64,000 bases of DNA, taken from assembly GCA_041392125.1 (NCBI GenBank), contig JAWKMR010000004.1, positions 248,001 to 312,000 of the forward strand, given 5' to 3'. The stretch is from Halomarinibacterium sp041392125. Lineage in GTDB: Bacteria; Bacteroidota; Bacteroidia; Flavobacteriales; Flavobacteriaceae. Below the pieces are notes generated by a model that worked only from the letters and a program-made list of their open reading frames with translations, had not been told where the DNA came from and did not search any database. Below are positions 35,451 through 43,842 of this stretch, piece by piece. A program made the position numbers and the translations under genes. Each line of letters opens with the position of its first letter. Within the stretch, counting starts at the first letter, position 1.

Positions 35451-35870
35451 TTAGGATTGATTTTTTACAAAATCGTTAAGTGTCTTATTTTCAAGGATAG
35501 AGAGGGTATTGTCACGTACTTGAATCATCAAATTATGGACACTGCAAAGTGTTTCATCCGGGCAATCGTCGCATTTTTCATAAAAATTAAGGCTTACGCA
35601 CGGCACCATAGCAATAGGTCCTTCCAATACTCGGTAAAAAGAGGCAACCGGTGTGTTTCGGGTTTCCTCCAGTAAATAATAGCCACCTCCTTTTCCTTTT
35701 TTAGCTCCTAAAAATCCTGCTTTTTTTAAGGTAAGCAATATACTTTCCAAAAATTTTAAGGAAATATTTTCCTCTTCAGCGATAACGGAAATTTGCACAG
35801 GTTCATTATTTTCTCTTCGGGCAAGAAAACATAGTGCTTTAAATCCATATTTGGTTTTACGTGATATCAT
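35451..35870 (-). CDS. Rrf2 family transcriptional regulator
   Basis: A 139-residue winged-helix regulator: RKTKYGFKALCFLARRE, ISVIAEEENISLKFLESIL and AKKGKGGGYYLL are typical. A cysteine-rich segment (CVSLNFYEKCDDCPDETLC) could bind an iron-sulfur cluster or sense thiols. The first ATG is 35870; the preceding in-frame TTG is less likely. It follows the OsmC gene at 9 bp, in the operon of the cystathionine synthase, and is adjacent to cysH, so sulfur supply is the likely theme. Confidence 0.87.
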   Translation of the reverse strand: MISRKTKYGFKALCFLARRENNEPVQISVIAEEENISLKFLESILLTLKKAGFLGAKKGKGGGYYLLEETRNTPVASFYRVLEGPIAMVPCVSLNFYEKCDDCPDETLCSVHNLMIQVRDNTLSILENKTLNDFVKNQS

Positions 35871-35879
35871 AGGATACAA

Positions 35880-36299
35880 TTAAAGTTTGGTGCCATTTAA
35901 AATCACATCGTAGGTTATAGTAACCGCCTTTTCCAAAGTAATTGACACAGAGCAGTAATTTTCAAAACTTAAAGCGGCAGCCCTTAGGGCTTTTGCCGGG
36001 GCGATATCTCCTTCTAAATACACAGTCACATGAATGCTTTTAAAAGGTTTTGCTTTTCGAACCTCTTCTCTGGTGCCTTCTACCTCCACCCGGTAAGAGG
36101 TAACTTCCTGGCGTTGCTTTTTTAATACATAGATAATATCTATGGCATTGCATCCCCCTACAGCCATAAGGAGTAATTCCATAGGGCTCGCTCCTTTTAC
36201 TACGTCATTGGTTTTATTATCTATAAAAACAGAAACTTTATTGTCTCCTTGACCTTCTAATAAATAATCGCTGTTAATTCTAGTAAGGGTAACTTTCAT
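35880..36299 (-). CDS. OsmC/Ohr-like peroxiredoxin-family protein
   Basis: A 139-residue OsmC-fold protein. The two redox cysteines are in AVGGCNAIDI and FENYCSVS, as in peroxide-reducing members. The ATG at 36299 is preferred over a GTG at 36305. It stands between homoserine dehydrogenase and the Rrf2 regulator in the SAM-I-controlled operon. A link between organic-hydroperoxide defence and sulfur metabolism is inference. Confidence 0.85.
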   Translation of the reverse strand: MKVTLTRINSDYLLEGQGDNKVSVFIDNKTNDVVKGASPMELLLMAVGGCNAIDIIYVLKKQRQEVTSYRVEVEGTREEVRKAKPFKSIHVTVYLEGDIAPAKALRAAALSFENYCSVSITLEKAVTITYDVILNGTKL

Positions 36300-36304
36300 A
36301 TACA

Positions 36305-37444
36305 CTAATTTATTTTATCACTTAATCTTAATATATCTCCAAAAACCCCTCTGGCTGTAACTTTAGCTCCCGCACCGGCTCCTTGAATAACAATTGGATT
36401 TTGCCCGTAACTTTCCGTATAAATTTCAAACAGTGAGTCGCTTCCATGCAAATTTCCTAACGCACTATTTTTAGGTACAGACTGCAATTGTACCTTCAAA
36501 AGTGCTCCATCTTCTCTGGATAAATCTCCATACAAATCTGCCACATAACGCAACACTTCATTTTTGCCCAGATTTTTTTTTCGAATTTGAAAATCTACAT
36601 CCAATACTTCAAGATGTTTAAGAAATAGCTCTTTTGATACATTTCGCCATTCTTTGGGTATTAGATTTTGCACCGAAACATCCTCAAACTCATTGTGTAA
36701 ATCCAATTCTCTGGCTAATATAAGAAGTTTTCTTGCTACATCGTTACCACATAAATCCTCTCTGGGATCTGGTTCGGTAAAGCCTTTTTCAATTGCCTTT
36801 TTCAAAACAATGCTGAAGAGTAGATTTTTTTCTGAAAATTCATTGAAAATATAACTTAATGAACCCGAAAAAACACCCCGAATTCTGGTAATATTTTCTC
36901 CCGAAAGATGCAGTAATTTAATGGTATCTATTAAAGGCAACCCTGCTCCCACATTGGTCTCGTATAAATATTGCTTTTCATTTTTTTCTAATACTTCTCT
37001 AAGATTCTTATAAAAACTTAAATGCGAAGTGTTTGCTATTTTATTAGAAGAAACAATGTGAAATCCATTGGCAATAAGTGGTATATAATGTTCCACAAAT
37101 GCAGGGTCGGCGGTATTGTCTATGGCAATGCAATTTTTTAACTCCCGTTGTTTAGCAAAATCAATTACTTCAACTACAGAGTAATTCTTTCCCATTTCTT
37201 GAAAATGACTTTCCCAATTTCCTGTAATGGAATCACTTAAAACTGCTTTGGCAGAATTGGCAATGCAAAAAATAGTTAGCTCTAAGTCTCTTCTTTTGGT
37301 AATTTCTTCTTGCCGCTCTAAAATCTGATTGATTAAAGTACCCCCAACATTTCCTTTCCCAAAAATGGCAAGGTTGATCGTTTTTTTCTTTAAGGCATTT
37401 AAATTAATAAGTGCCTTGGGCTGTTCTAATACTACTGTGCTCAT
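36305..37444 (-). CDS. hom: Homoserine dehydrogenase
   Basis: Reduces aspartate semialdehyde to homoserine. The 379-residue protein has the Rossmann motif IFGKGNVGGTLI, the SNKIANT and YETNVGAGLPLIDTI catalytic region and EPDPREDLCGNDVARKLLILA. There is no aspartokinase domain fused to it, and the end is not a typical ACT domain. It lies 9 bp after the cystathionine synthase gene, so the homoserine route to methionine is under the SAM-I riboswitch. Confidence 0.93.
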   Translation of the reverse strand: MSTVVLEQPKALINLNALKKKTINLAIFGKGNVGGTLINQILERQEEITKRRDLELTIFCIANSAKAVLSDSITGNWESHFQEMGKNYSVVEVIDFAKQRELKNCIAIDNTADPAFVEHYIPLIANGFHIVSSNKIANTSHLSFYKNLREVLEKNEKQYLYETNVGAGLPLIDTIKLLHLSGENITRIRGVFSGSLSYIFNEFSEKNLLFSIVLKKAIEKGFTEPDPREDLCGNDVARKLLILARELDLHNEFEDVSVQNLIPKEWRNVSKELFLKHLEVLDVDFQIRKKNLGKNEVLRYVADLYGDLSREDGALLKVQLQSVPKNSALGNLHGSDSLFEIYTESYGQNPIVIQGAGAGAKVTARGVFGDILRLSDKIN

Positions 37445-37453
37445 ACTTCTTTT

Positions 37454-38623
37454 TTAAACAAATAATACTTCGGTTTCTTTTGGAATTTCTTTAAAAGCTT
37501 GCTGCAAATCTTCAATTAAATCTTCCGCTTCTTCAATGCCACAAGACAATCGAATTAAAGAATCTTTAATCCCTGCTTGCAGTCTCTTTTCTCTTGGAAT
37601 GGAAGCATGAGTCATTTGTGCAGGATGGCATAATAAACTTTTTACACCGCCTAAGCTTTCTGCCAATTTGAAATATTGAGTATGGGTTACAAAGGCATTA
37701 GCAGCTTCTTGGGTATCATTTTTTAAACTGAAAGAAACAACTCCTCCAAACAAATTATTTTGCTGATTTTTAGCAATTTCATGGTTTTTATGATTTTTTA
37801 AACCCGGATAAAAGACTTGATCCACGGTTTCTTGCTGTTCCAGAAACTGAGCTACTTTCAAGGCATTTTCACATTGTTTTCTGAATCTCAGATCTAATGT
37901 TTCTATTCCTCGAATAGTTAAAAAGCAATCCCAGGGTCCCAATACTCCTCCGGAAGCATTTTGGATGAATTTTATTTTTTCTGAAAGTTCTTGAGTTTTG
38001 GTCACCACCAATCCCGCCACCAAATCGGAGTGACCGCCAATGTACTTGGTGCCACTATGAATAACAATATCGGCTCCTAAATTAATGGGGTTTTGACCAA
38101 TGGGCGAAGCAAACGTATTATCTACTACGAGTAACGCATTAACACTTTTTGCAATGATTGAAATGGCTTCAATATCTGAAATTTTTAACGTAGGATTGGT
38201 AGGCGATTCTATCCAAACCAATTTTGTTTTTGAAGTAACAGCTTCGGCTACATTGTTAACTTCGGTAGTATCCACATAGGTTACTTTAACCCCCAATTTT
38301 TCATAGACGTGGGTAAACAAGCGGTACGCTCCTCCGTAGATATCATCTACGGCTACAATTTCATCGCCTACGGAAAGTAATTTCAAGACCGAATCTATGG
38401 CAGCCAATCCGGTTGAAAAAGCAAATCCTGAATGACCGTTTTCTAGTTTTGCCACGAGGTCCTCCAATACTTTACGGGTAGGATTGTTACTTCGGGCATA
38501 ATCGAAGCCCTTGTTAACTCCCGGAGCTTCTTGGATAAAGGTGGATGTTTGGTACACAGGTACCGAGATAGCGCCTGTTAAAGGGTCGCTGGGAACTGAA
38601 TGAATAATTTTTGTTGCACTCAT
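37454..38623 (-). CDS. metB: Cystathionine gamma-synthase / O-acylhomoserine sulfhydrylase type enzyme
   Basis: A 389-residue Cys/Met-metabolism PLP enzyme. The PLP lysine is in HSGTKYIGGHSD; the start TKIIHSVPSDPLTGAISVP and the end LIRLSCGIEEAEDL are typical. Cystathionine gamma-synthase, gamma-lyase and O-acylhomoserine sulfhydrylase share this sequence pattern; the SAM-I riboswitch and homoserine dehydrogenase neighbour favour a biosynthetic role. First gene of metB-hom-osmC-rrf2. Confidence 0.85.
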   Translation of the reverse strand: MSATKIIHSVPSDPLTGAISVPVYQTSTFIQEAPGVNKGFDYARSNNPTRKVLEDLVAKLENGHSGFAFSTGLAAIDSVLKLLSVGDEIVAVDDIYGGAYRLFTHVYEKLGVKVTYVDTTEVNNVAEAVTSKTKLVWIESPTNPTLKISDIEAISIIAKSVNALLVVDNTFASPIGQNPINLGADIVIHSGTKYIGGHSDLVAGLVVTKTQELSEKIKFIQNASGGVLGPWDCFLTIRGIETLDLRFRKQCENALKVAQFLEQQETVDQVFYPGLKNHKNHEIAKNQQNNLFGGVVSFSLKNDTQEAANAFVTHTQYFKLAESLGGVKSLLCHPAQMTHASIPREKRLQAGIKDSLIRLSCGIEEAEDLIEDLQQAFKEIPKETEVLFV

Positions 38624-38747
38624 TTTTCTAATTTTTTTGAGTTAATAAATAGATTAAAACAAAAAATTCAACTCCATCTCACGATGAATGAACTAGAAAA
38701 ATGTTATAAAGAAATTGACAAACCACTTCCGGAAGGAAATGGGTTTT

Positions 38748-38852
38748 CGTTATCTATTCTCTTAAAACGAGATAGAATGTAGCACCTTCTTTGTTTTACA
38801 AAGGGTTGCTAAGGCTTCATAGGGTCTATTCCCTCCACCTTTCTTGATAACA
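38748..38852 (-). promoter_or_regulatory. SAM-I riboswitch upstream of the metB-hom operon
   Basis: Minus strand: GTTATCAAGAAAGGTGGAGG, GACCCTATGAAGCC, TTAGCAACCC, AGAAGGTGCTACATTC, closing GATAAC. P1 arms are 38846-38851 and 38749-38754. The 5' leader between the riboswitch and the ATG at 38623 is 124 bases; it contains a hairpin (CTTCC/GGAAG near 38726-38735) but no clear T-run. A -7-like TATTTG lies upstream near 38863-38870. Confidence 0.92.
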
Positions 38853-38928
38853 TTTCAGTAAGTTATTGAACTTTGTGAGTGCAAATATTTAGAAACAAAA
38901 TTCACTTCTCCAAATCTTTTTGAAATTT

Positions 38929-40470
38929 TTATTTTTTTAAATGCGCTTTTTCCTGAATGATTTCCGGTATGGAACGCCCTTCAATATTGCTTTCCAACCA
39001 CGAAATAATATCGAGGTATAAAAAGCTTCTTCGTTCGTAAGGATCTGCTTCGAGTTCTTTCAGTTTTGAATGCAGTTTTTTGAATTCATTCTTAATTTGA
39101 TGAGGATAAATTTCCCCCAATCTTCGTAAAAATTTAATCATTTCTTTTTGCACTTGATACAGGTCTTCCATTTTAATTAAAAACTTGTAAGTGCTTTTAA
39201 TCAATCGCTCCAAATGGTAATCGTCTCCTGCTTCGTAGTGTGCAACAAGGTTCAAAATACGTGAAAAGCAGAGCAAGTCTTCACGCATTTCCAACGATTT
39301 ATTGGAGATGATTTTATCGAGATAAAAAATACACTTTCGGTGATCTCCCATTCCAAAATACAGGCAAGCAATTTTATAATAAAAAATCATCACGTGATGC
39401 TCGTCTATTGTATGCTCATAAGTTTTAATTCCTTGTAAAACCTCATCAACCAAGCCAACTCCGTCTTCAAAAGTACCTTCCATAAAATGGAGATTTAATT
39501 TGTGGGAGTAACGATATAAAAACACCAAGCTTTGTACATTTTCACGAGAAGGAAACTCCTCTTTTTGAAGAGTATTTTCAAACCGCAGTAATGCTTCTTT
39601 AAACCTTGGAATATCGCCTATAAAAAACAATGCTTCCAACAAATATTGTTCGCCTCGAATAAAGAAAACGGGATTAAGAACAATCATGGTTGGGTTTTCA
39701 AAAAACAAATCGGTCCACTTTAACGCATAGCGGTAACACGATAAAAAATCCTGTATCAGGAAACTATACCACAAATGGGCTTTATATAACCATAATTTTT
39801 CACGAAAACCAATTTTTTCAATATTGAATTTGGGTAGCCTATCGTTAAAATATTTAGTAATTACTTGATATTCTTCATCATTTTTTACATAGCCTTTTTT
39901 CAGAAAAATACCATAGAGCTGCAACGATAAATTGGAGAGTTTACTCGTTAAAACATTCAATTGGCTTAACTCTTTGGCTTCTATGGTCAACGCATCGGCA
40001 CGATTGCTAATACTACGGGTAATGTATTGAGATTCAATTACTTTTTCTAATTCTACAATTTCATACGCCATATTTTTTTCTTCATTCCCCCAAGCAAGAG
40101 CCTTTGCTTTTTCCAGAATTTTCAAGCTTTGATTATACAAGCCTTTATGGTATAAAATAGTAGCAAAATCAAGTTGTTCCCGTATTTGAAGTCGTACATT
40201 TTGATGCAGCGGATTTAACCGAAGGCTAATCAAAATTTGCTTGTACAAATGGGCTTTAAGATTAGAAAGTTGTCTTTTTTGAACGTCTTTATTTTTCAAT
40301 ATTTCTTCTTCGTCATACTGAGGGAGTCTCTCTAAAATATCAAAAAGCGTCATGAATTTGGCATCCTCATTAACGCCCAAGCGACCCACATACAATTTAA
40401 ATTGCCGTTTTTCAGACTTTGAAAGTGATTTTACAAGGTCGAATAAATGGTCTTTTACAACTTTGGGCAT
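38929..40470 (-). CDS. Conserved helical-repeat protein of unknown function
   Basis: A 513-residue protein, predicted all-alpha, with a pattern of paired helices like TPR (FATILYHKGLYNQSLKILEKAKALA, IACLYFGMGDHRKCIFYLDKIIS). No signal peptide or membrane span is seen, so it is probably cytoplasmic. N-terminus LVKSLSKSEKRQFKLY is characteristic of a conserved Bacteroidota family; no function is known to me. It is divergent from leuA, with a 151-bp spacer. Confidence 0.75.
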   Translation of the reverse strand: MPKVVKDHLFDLVKSLSKSEKRQFKLYVGRLGVNEDAKFMTLFDILERLPQYDEEEILKNKDVQKRQLSNLKAHLYKQILISLRLNPLHQNVRLQIREQLDFATILYHKGLYNQSLKILEKAKALAWGNEEKNMAYEIVELEKVIESQYITRSISNRADALTIEAKELSQLNVLTSKLSNLSLQLYGIFLKKGYVKNDEEYQVITKYFNDRLPKFNIEKIGFREKLWLYKAHLWYSFLIQDFLSCYRYALKWTDLFFENPTMIVLNPVFFIRGEQYLLEALFFIGDIPRFKEALLRFENTLQKEEFPSRENVQSLVFLYRYSHKLNLHFMEGTFEDGVGLVDEVLQGIKTYEHTIDEHHVMIFYYKIACLYFGMGDHRKCIFYLDKIISNKSLEMREDLLCFSRILNLVAHYEAGDDYHLERLIKSTYKFLIKMEDLYQVQKEMIKFLRRLGEIYPHQIKNEFKKLHSKLKELEADPYERRSFLYLDIISWLESNIEGRSIPEIIQEKAHLKK

Positions 40471-40621
40471 GATAACTTTTAATATTTTAAATTATTGACT
40501 AACAATATTTTATATTTATTATTTCACTTTTAAACACCGTAATAAGCATCATAAAATTAGCGCTTTTCAGCACCCCAAAATATAAATTCGCAGGTAATTA
40601 TCAATCTTTTATTCAGCAGAA

Positions 40622-41797
40622 ATGTCGCAATCACAAATTCAAATTTTCGATACGACCCTTCGCGATGGGGAGCAAGTTCCCGGTTGCAAATTGAATACCG
40701 ACCAAAAGCTTATCATCGCTCGGCAATTGGAGAATCTAGGTGTAGATGTTATTGAGGCTGGTTTTCCCATCTCCAGCCCAGGAGATTTTAAAAGCGTGGA
40801 AGCTATTTCAGCATTAGTGAAAAATGCTACCGTTTGCGGACTTACACGAGCAGTAAAAAAAGATATTGAAATAGCTGCCGAAGCATTGAAAAAAGCCAAA
40901 AGACCCAGAATACATACAGGGATTGGCACTTCAGATTCGCATATAAAACATAAGTTTAACAGTACAAGAGAAGAAATTATTGAAAGAGCCTTTGAAGCAG
41001 TGAGTTACGCAAAATCTTTCGTGGAAGATGTAGAATTTTATGCCGAAGATGCCGGCCGCACGGATAATGAATACTTAGCTCGTGTTTGTGAAGCGGCTAT
41101 TAAAGCGGGTGCTACCGTTTTAAATATTCCAGATACTACAGGGTATTGTTTACCAAGTGAATATGGCGCTAAAATGAAATACCTCATGGAAAACGTAAAA
41201 GGCATTGAAAAAGCGATTCTTTCCTGTCATTGCCATAACGATTTAGGATTGGCAACAGCCAATTCTATTGAAGGAGTAATTAATGGTGCCCGCCAGATTG
41301 AATGTACCATTAACGGAATTGGTGAGCGTGCCGGAAATACCGCTTTGGAAGAGGTAGTGATGATTTTACGGCAACATACTTACTTAAATTTACAAACGAA
41401 TATTCAACCCAAAGAAATTTACAGAACAAGCCAATTAGTTTCGCACCACATGGGAGTTTACACACAACCCAACAAAGCCATTGTGGGTTCCAATGCTTTT
41501 GCACATAGTTCTGGAATACACCAAGATGGGGTCATTAAAAATCGTGAAACTTACGAAATTATAGACCCAAAAGAAGTAGGAGTAACTGAATCTGCTATTG
41601 TCCTTACCGCTCGAAGTGGCCGTGCTGCATTGGCCTATCGTGCCAAAAAAGTAGGGTACGAATTAACCAAGCTTCAACTGGATGAAGTCTATGCCAATTT
41701 CCTTTCATTTGCAGATAAAAAGAAGGAAATTCAGGATAACGACATCCATCAAATTATTGAAACTAGTAAGGTGTATCAACAAATTATTTCAGCATAA
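40622..41797 (+). CDS. leuA: 2-isopropylmalate synthase, short form
   Basis: First committed step of leucine synthesis: acetyl-CoA plus 2-oxoisovalerate. Motifs: FDTTLRDGEQVPG, CHCHNDLGLATAN and GNTALEEVVM. The protein is 391 residues, lacking the C-terminal leucine-sensing domain of the ~520-residue form, so allosteric leucine inhibition is not expected. First gene of leuACDB; its last base and the leuC ATG overlap by one base. No leader peptide was found in the 151 bp upstream. Confidence 0.94.
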   Translation: MSQSQIQIFDTTLRDGEQVPGCKLNTDQKLIIARQLENLGVDVIEAGFPISSPGDFKSVEAISALVKNATVCGLTRAVKKDIEIAAEALKKAKRPRIHTGIGTSDSHIKHKFNSTREEIIERAFEAVSYAKSFVEDVEFYAEDAGRTDNEYLARVCEAAIKAGATVLNIPDTTGYCLPSEYGAKMKYLMENVKGIEKAILSCHCHNDLGLATANSIEGVINGARQIECTINGIGERAGNTALEEVVMILRQHTYLNLQTNIQPKEIYRTSQLVSHHMGVYTQPNKAIVGSNAFAHSSGIHQDGVIKNRETYEIIDPKEVGVTESAIVLTARSGRAALAYRAKKVGYELTKLQLDEVYANFLSFADKKKEIQDNDIHQIIETSKVYQQIISA

Positions 41798-43185
41798 TGG
41801 GAAAGACATTATTCGATAAAGTCTGGGATGCTCATGTGGTAGAAGTTATTAAAAACGGGCCACAAGTTTTATATATCGACCAACATTTAATTCACGAGGT
41901 CACCAGTCCGCAGGCTTTTCAGGAATTGGAAGAACGAGGAATACCCATTTTTCGACCTGACCAAATTGTAGCCACTGCAGATCATAATACCCCTACTATA
42001 AACCAACACCTTCCGGTTAAAGATGCCCTATCTAGAAACCAATTGAAACAGCTTTCAGAAAATTGTAAAAAACATGGTATAACCCTTTACGAATTAGGCC
42101 ATAAATACAACGGGATTGTACACGTTATGGCTCCAGAATTGGGTATTACCCAACCCGGAATGACCCTAGTTTGTGGAGATAGCCATACCTCAACGCATGG
42201 CGCTTTTGGAGCTATTGCCTTCGGTATTGGAACCAGTCAGGTAGCACAGGTTTTTGCCAGTCAATGTCTATTATTAACCAAGCCGAAATCGCTTCGTGTT
42301 ACTGTAAATGGAACGTTGAAAAAAGGAGTACTTCCCAAAGATGTTATTTTGTATATCATCTCAAAAATTGGCACCCATGCAGGTACCGGTTATTTCTGTG
42401 AATATGCGGGCGAAGTATTTGAGAATATGAGTATGGAAGGGCGTATGACCGTTTGTAACATGAGTATTGAAATGGGAGCGCGCGGCGGAATGATAGCTCC
42501 CGACGAAACTACTTTTAATTATGTAAAAGGACGAGAATTTGCTCCAAAAGGTCAAGATTTTGAAGAAAAAGTAGCGTATTGGAAAACACTTCCCTCCGAT
42601 GCTGATGCTGTTTTTGATAAGGAATATCGCTTTGATGCTTCCGATATTGAACCGATGGTTACCTATGGTACCAACCCCGGGATGGGCATTAAAATTTCAG
42701 GAAAAATACCAAAGTTAGAAGATGCATCTTTTCAGAAATCGCTAGAATATATGGGCTTTCAAGCAGGGGAAAGTATGCTTAACAAACCTATTAATTATGT
42801 GTTTATAGGAAGTTGTACCAATTCGCGCATAGAGGATTTTAGAGAAGCTGCTAACTACGTGAAAGGAAAACAAAAAGCAAAAAACGTAACCGCTTGGTTG
42901 GTGCCAGGAAGCAAACAAGTAGAAGCACAGATAGAAGCGGAAGGAATAAAAGCGGTCTTTGAAGCCGCGGGTTTTCAATTACGGCAACCCGGTTGCTCGG
43001 CTTGCTTAGCCATGAACGATGATAAAATTCCGCAGGGCGAATATTGCGTTTCTACTTCCAATAGAAATTTTGAAGGACGTCAAGGGCAAGGAGCTAGAAC
43101 TATTTTAGCAAGTCCATTAGTGGCTGCAGCTACCGCCATTGAAGGGAAAATTATTGACATAACTAAAAAATTTCAAGATATATAA
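41797..43185 (+). CDS. leuC: 3-isopropylmalate dehydratase large subunit
   Basis: Aconitase-family subunit (462 residues) that binds the 4Fe-4S cluster; the cluster cysteines are in GSCTNSRIEDFR and PGCSACLAMN. VCGDSHTSTHGAFGA is another signature. It works with LeuD to isomerise 2- to 3-isopropylmalate. It overlaps leuA and is followed by a 65-bp spacer holding a long palindrome before leuD. Confidence 0.97.
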   Translation: MGKTLFDKVWDAHVVEVIKNGPQVLYIDQHLIHEVTSPQAFQELEERGIPIFRPDQIVATADHNTPTINQHLPVKDALSRNQLKQLSENCKKHGITLYELGHKYNGIVHVMAPELGITQPGMTLVCGDSHTSTHGAFGAIAFGIGTSQVAQVFASQCLLLTKPKSLRVTVNGTLKKGVLPKDVILYIISKIGTHAGTGYFCEYAGEVFENMSMEGRMTVCNMSIEMGARGGMIAPDETTFNYVKGREFAPKGQDFEEKVAYWKTLPSDADAVFDKEYRFDASDIEPMVTYGTNPGMGIKISGKIPKLEDASFQKSLEYMGFQAGESMLNKPINYVFIGSCTNSRIEDFREAANYVKGKQKAKNVTAWLVPGSKQVEAQIEAEGIKAVFEAAGFQLRQPGCSACLAMNDDKIPQGEYCVSTSNRNFEGRQGQGARTILASPLVAAATAIEGKIIDITKKFQDI

Positions 43186-43194
43186 AACTTTCCG

Positions 43195-43236
43195 GTCGAG
43201 CGCAGTCGAGACCTAAACCTCTCGACTGCGCTCGAG
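43195..43236. repeat. Palindromic repeat element between leuC and leuD
   Basis: Two perfect 15-bp inverted arms, TCGAGCGCAGTCGAG (43196-43210) and its complement (43221-43235), with a 10-base loop ACCTAAACCT. It lies inside the operon with no T-run. Sequences of the type CTCGACTGCGCTCGA are common dispersed intergenic elements in flavobacterial genomes. Confidence 0.7.
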
Positions 43237-43250
43237 GAGACACTAGAACT

Positions 43251-43838
43251 ATGGAAAAATTTGTAACACTTACCAGCACAGCGGTTCCATTGGAAATTGA
43301 GAATGTGGATACCGATCAAATTATCCCGGCCCGCTTTTTAAAAGCTACGGATAAAGAAGGTTTTGGCGATAATGTTTTTAGAGATTGGCGCTATACTAAG
43401 GAAGGTGGTTTGAATGAAAATTTTGTTCTTAATAACTCAAATTACAACGGAAGCATCTTAGTAGCAGGAAACAATTTTGGTTGCGGTTCTAGCCGCGAAC
43501 ACGCTGCATGGGCATTGTCAGGCTATGGTTTTAAAGTAATTGTTTCTAGTTTTTTTGCCGATATTTTTAAAGGAAATTCCTTAAATAATGGGTTGCTACC
43601 CGTACAGGTTTCAGAAGAATTTCTTTCAGAATTATTTCAGCAATTAAAAGAAAGTCCGAACACACAAATTACCATAGATCTTGAAAATCAATCTATTTCA
43701 GTAAATGAAATATCACTTTCAGAAACCTTTGAAATAGATCCTTATAAGAAAACATGTATGATGAACGGGTATGACGATATTGATTATTTATTAAGTAAAA
43801 AAACACAAATTGAAGCCTTTGAGGCACAAAAAATATAA
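43251..43838 (+). CDS. leuD: 3-isopropylmalate dehydratase small subunit
   Basis: Partner of LeuC, 195 residues. NVDTDQIIPARFLK and FGCGSSREHAAWAL are the family signatures. It is preceded by the palindrome and followed at 4 bp by leuB. The GAGGAGA upstream at about 43234-43240 may be a ribosome-binding site. Confidence 0.96.
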   Translation: MEKFVTLTSTAVPLEIENVDTDQIIPARFLKATDKEGFGDNVFRDWRYTKEGGLNENFVLNNSNYNGSILVAGNNFGCGSSREHAAWALSGYGFKVIVSSFFADIFKGNSLNNGLLPVQVSEEFLSELFQQLKESPNTQITIDLENQSISVNEISLSETFEIDPYKKTCMMNGYDDIDYLLSKKTQIEAFEAQKI

Positions 43839-43842
43839 CCGA

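Noticed and set aside
38600..38782. A 60-residue plus-strand frame upstream of metB
   Set aside because: It lies over the SAM-I riboswitch leader on the other strand and overlaps the metB start; no family resemblance.
40471..40621. Leader peptide before leuA
   Set aside because: No ATG is present in the spacer on the plus strand and no terminator hairpin precedes leuA.
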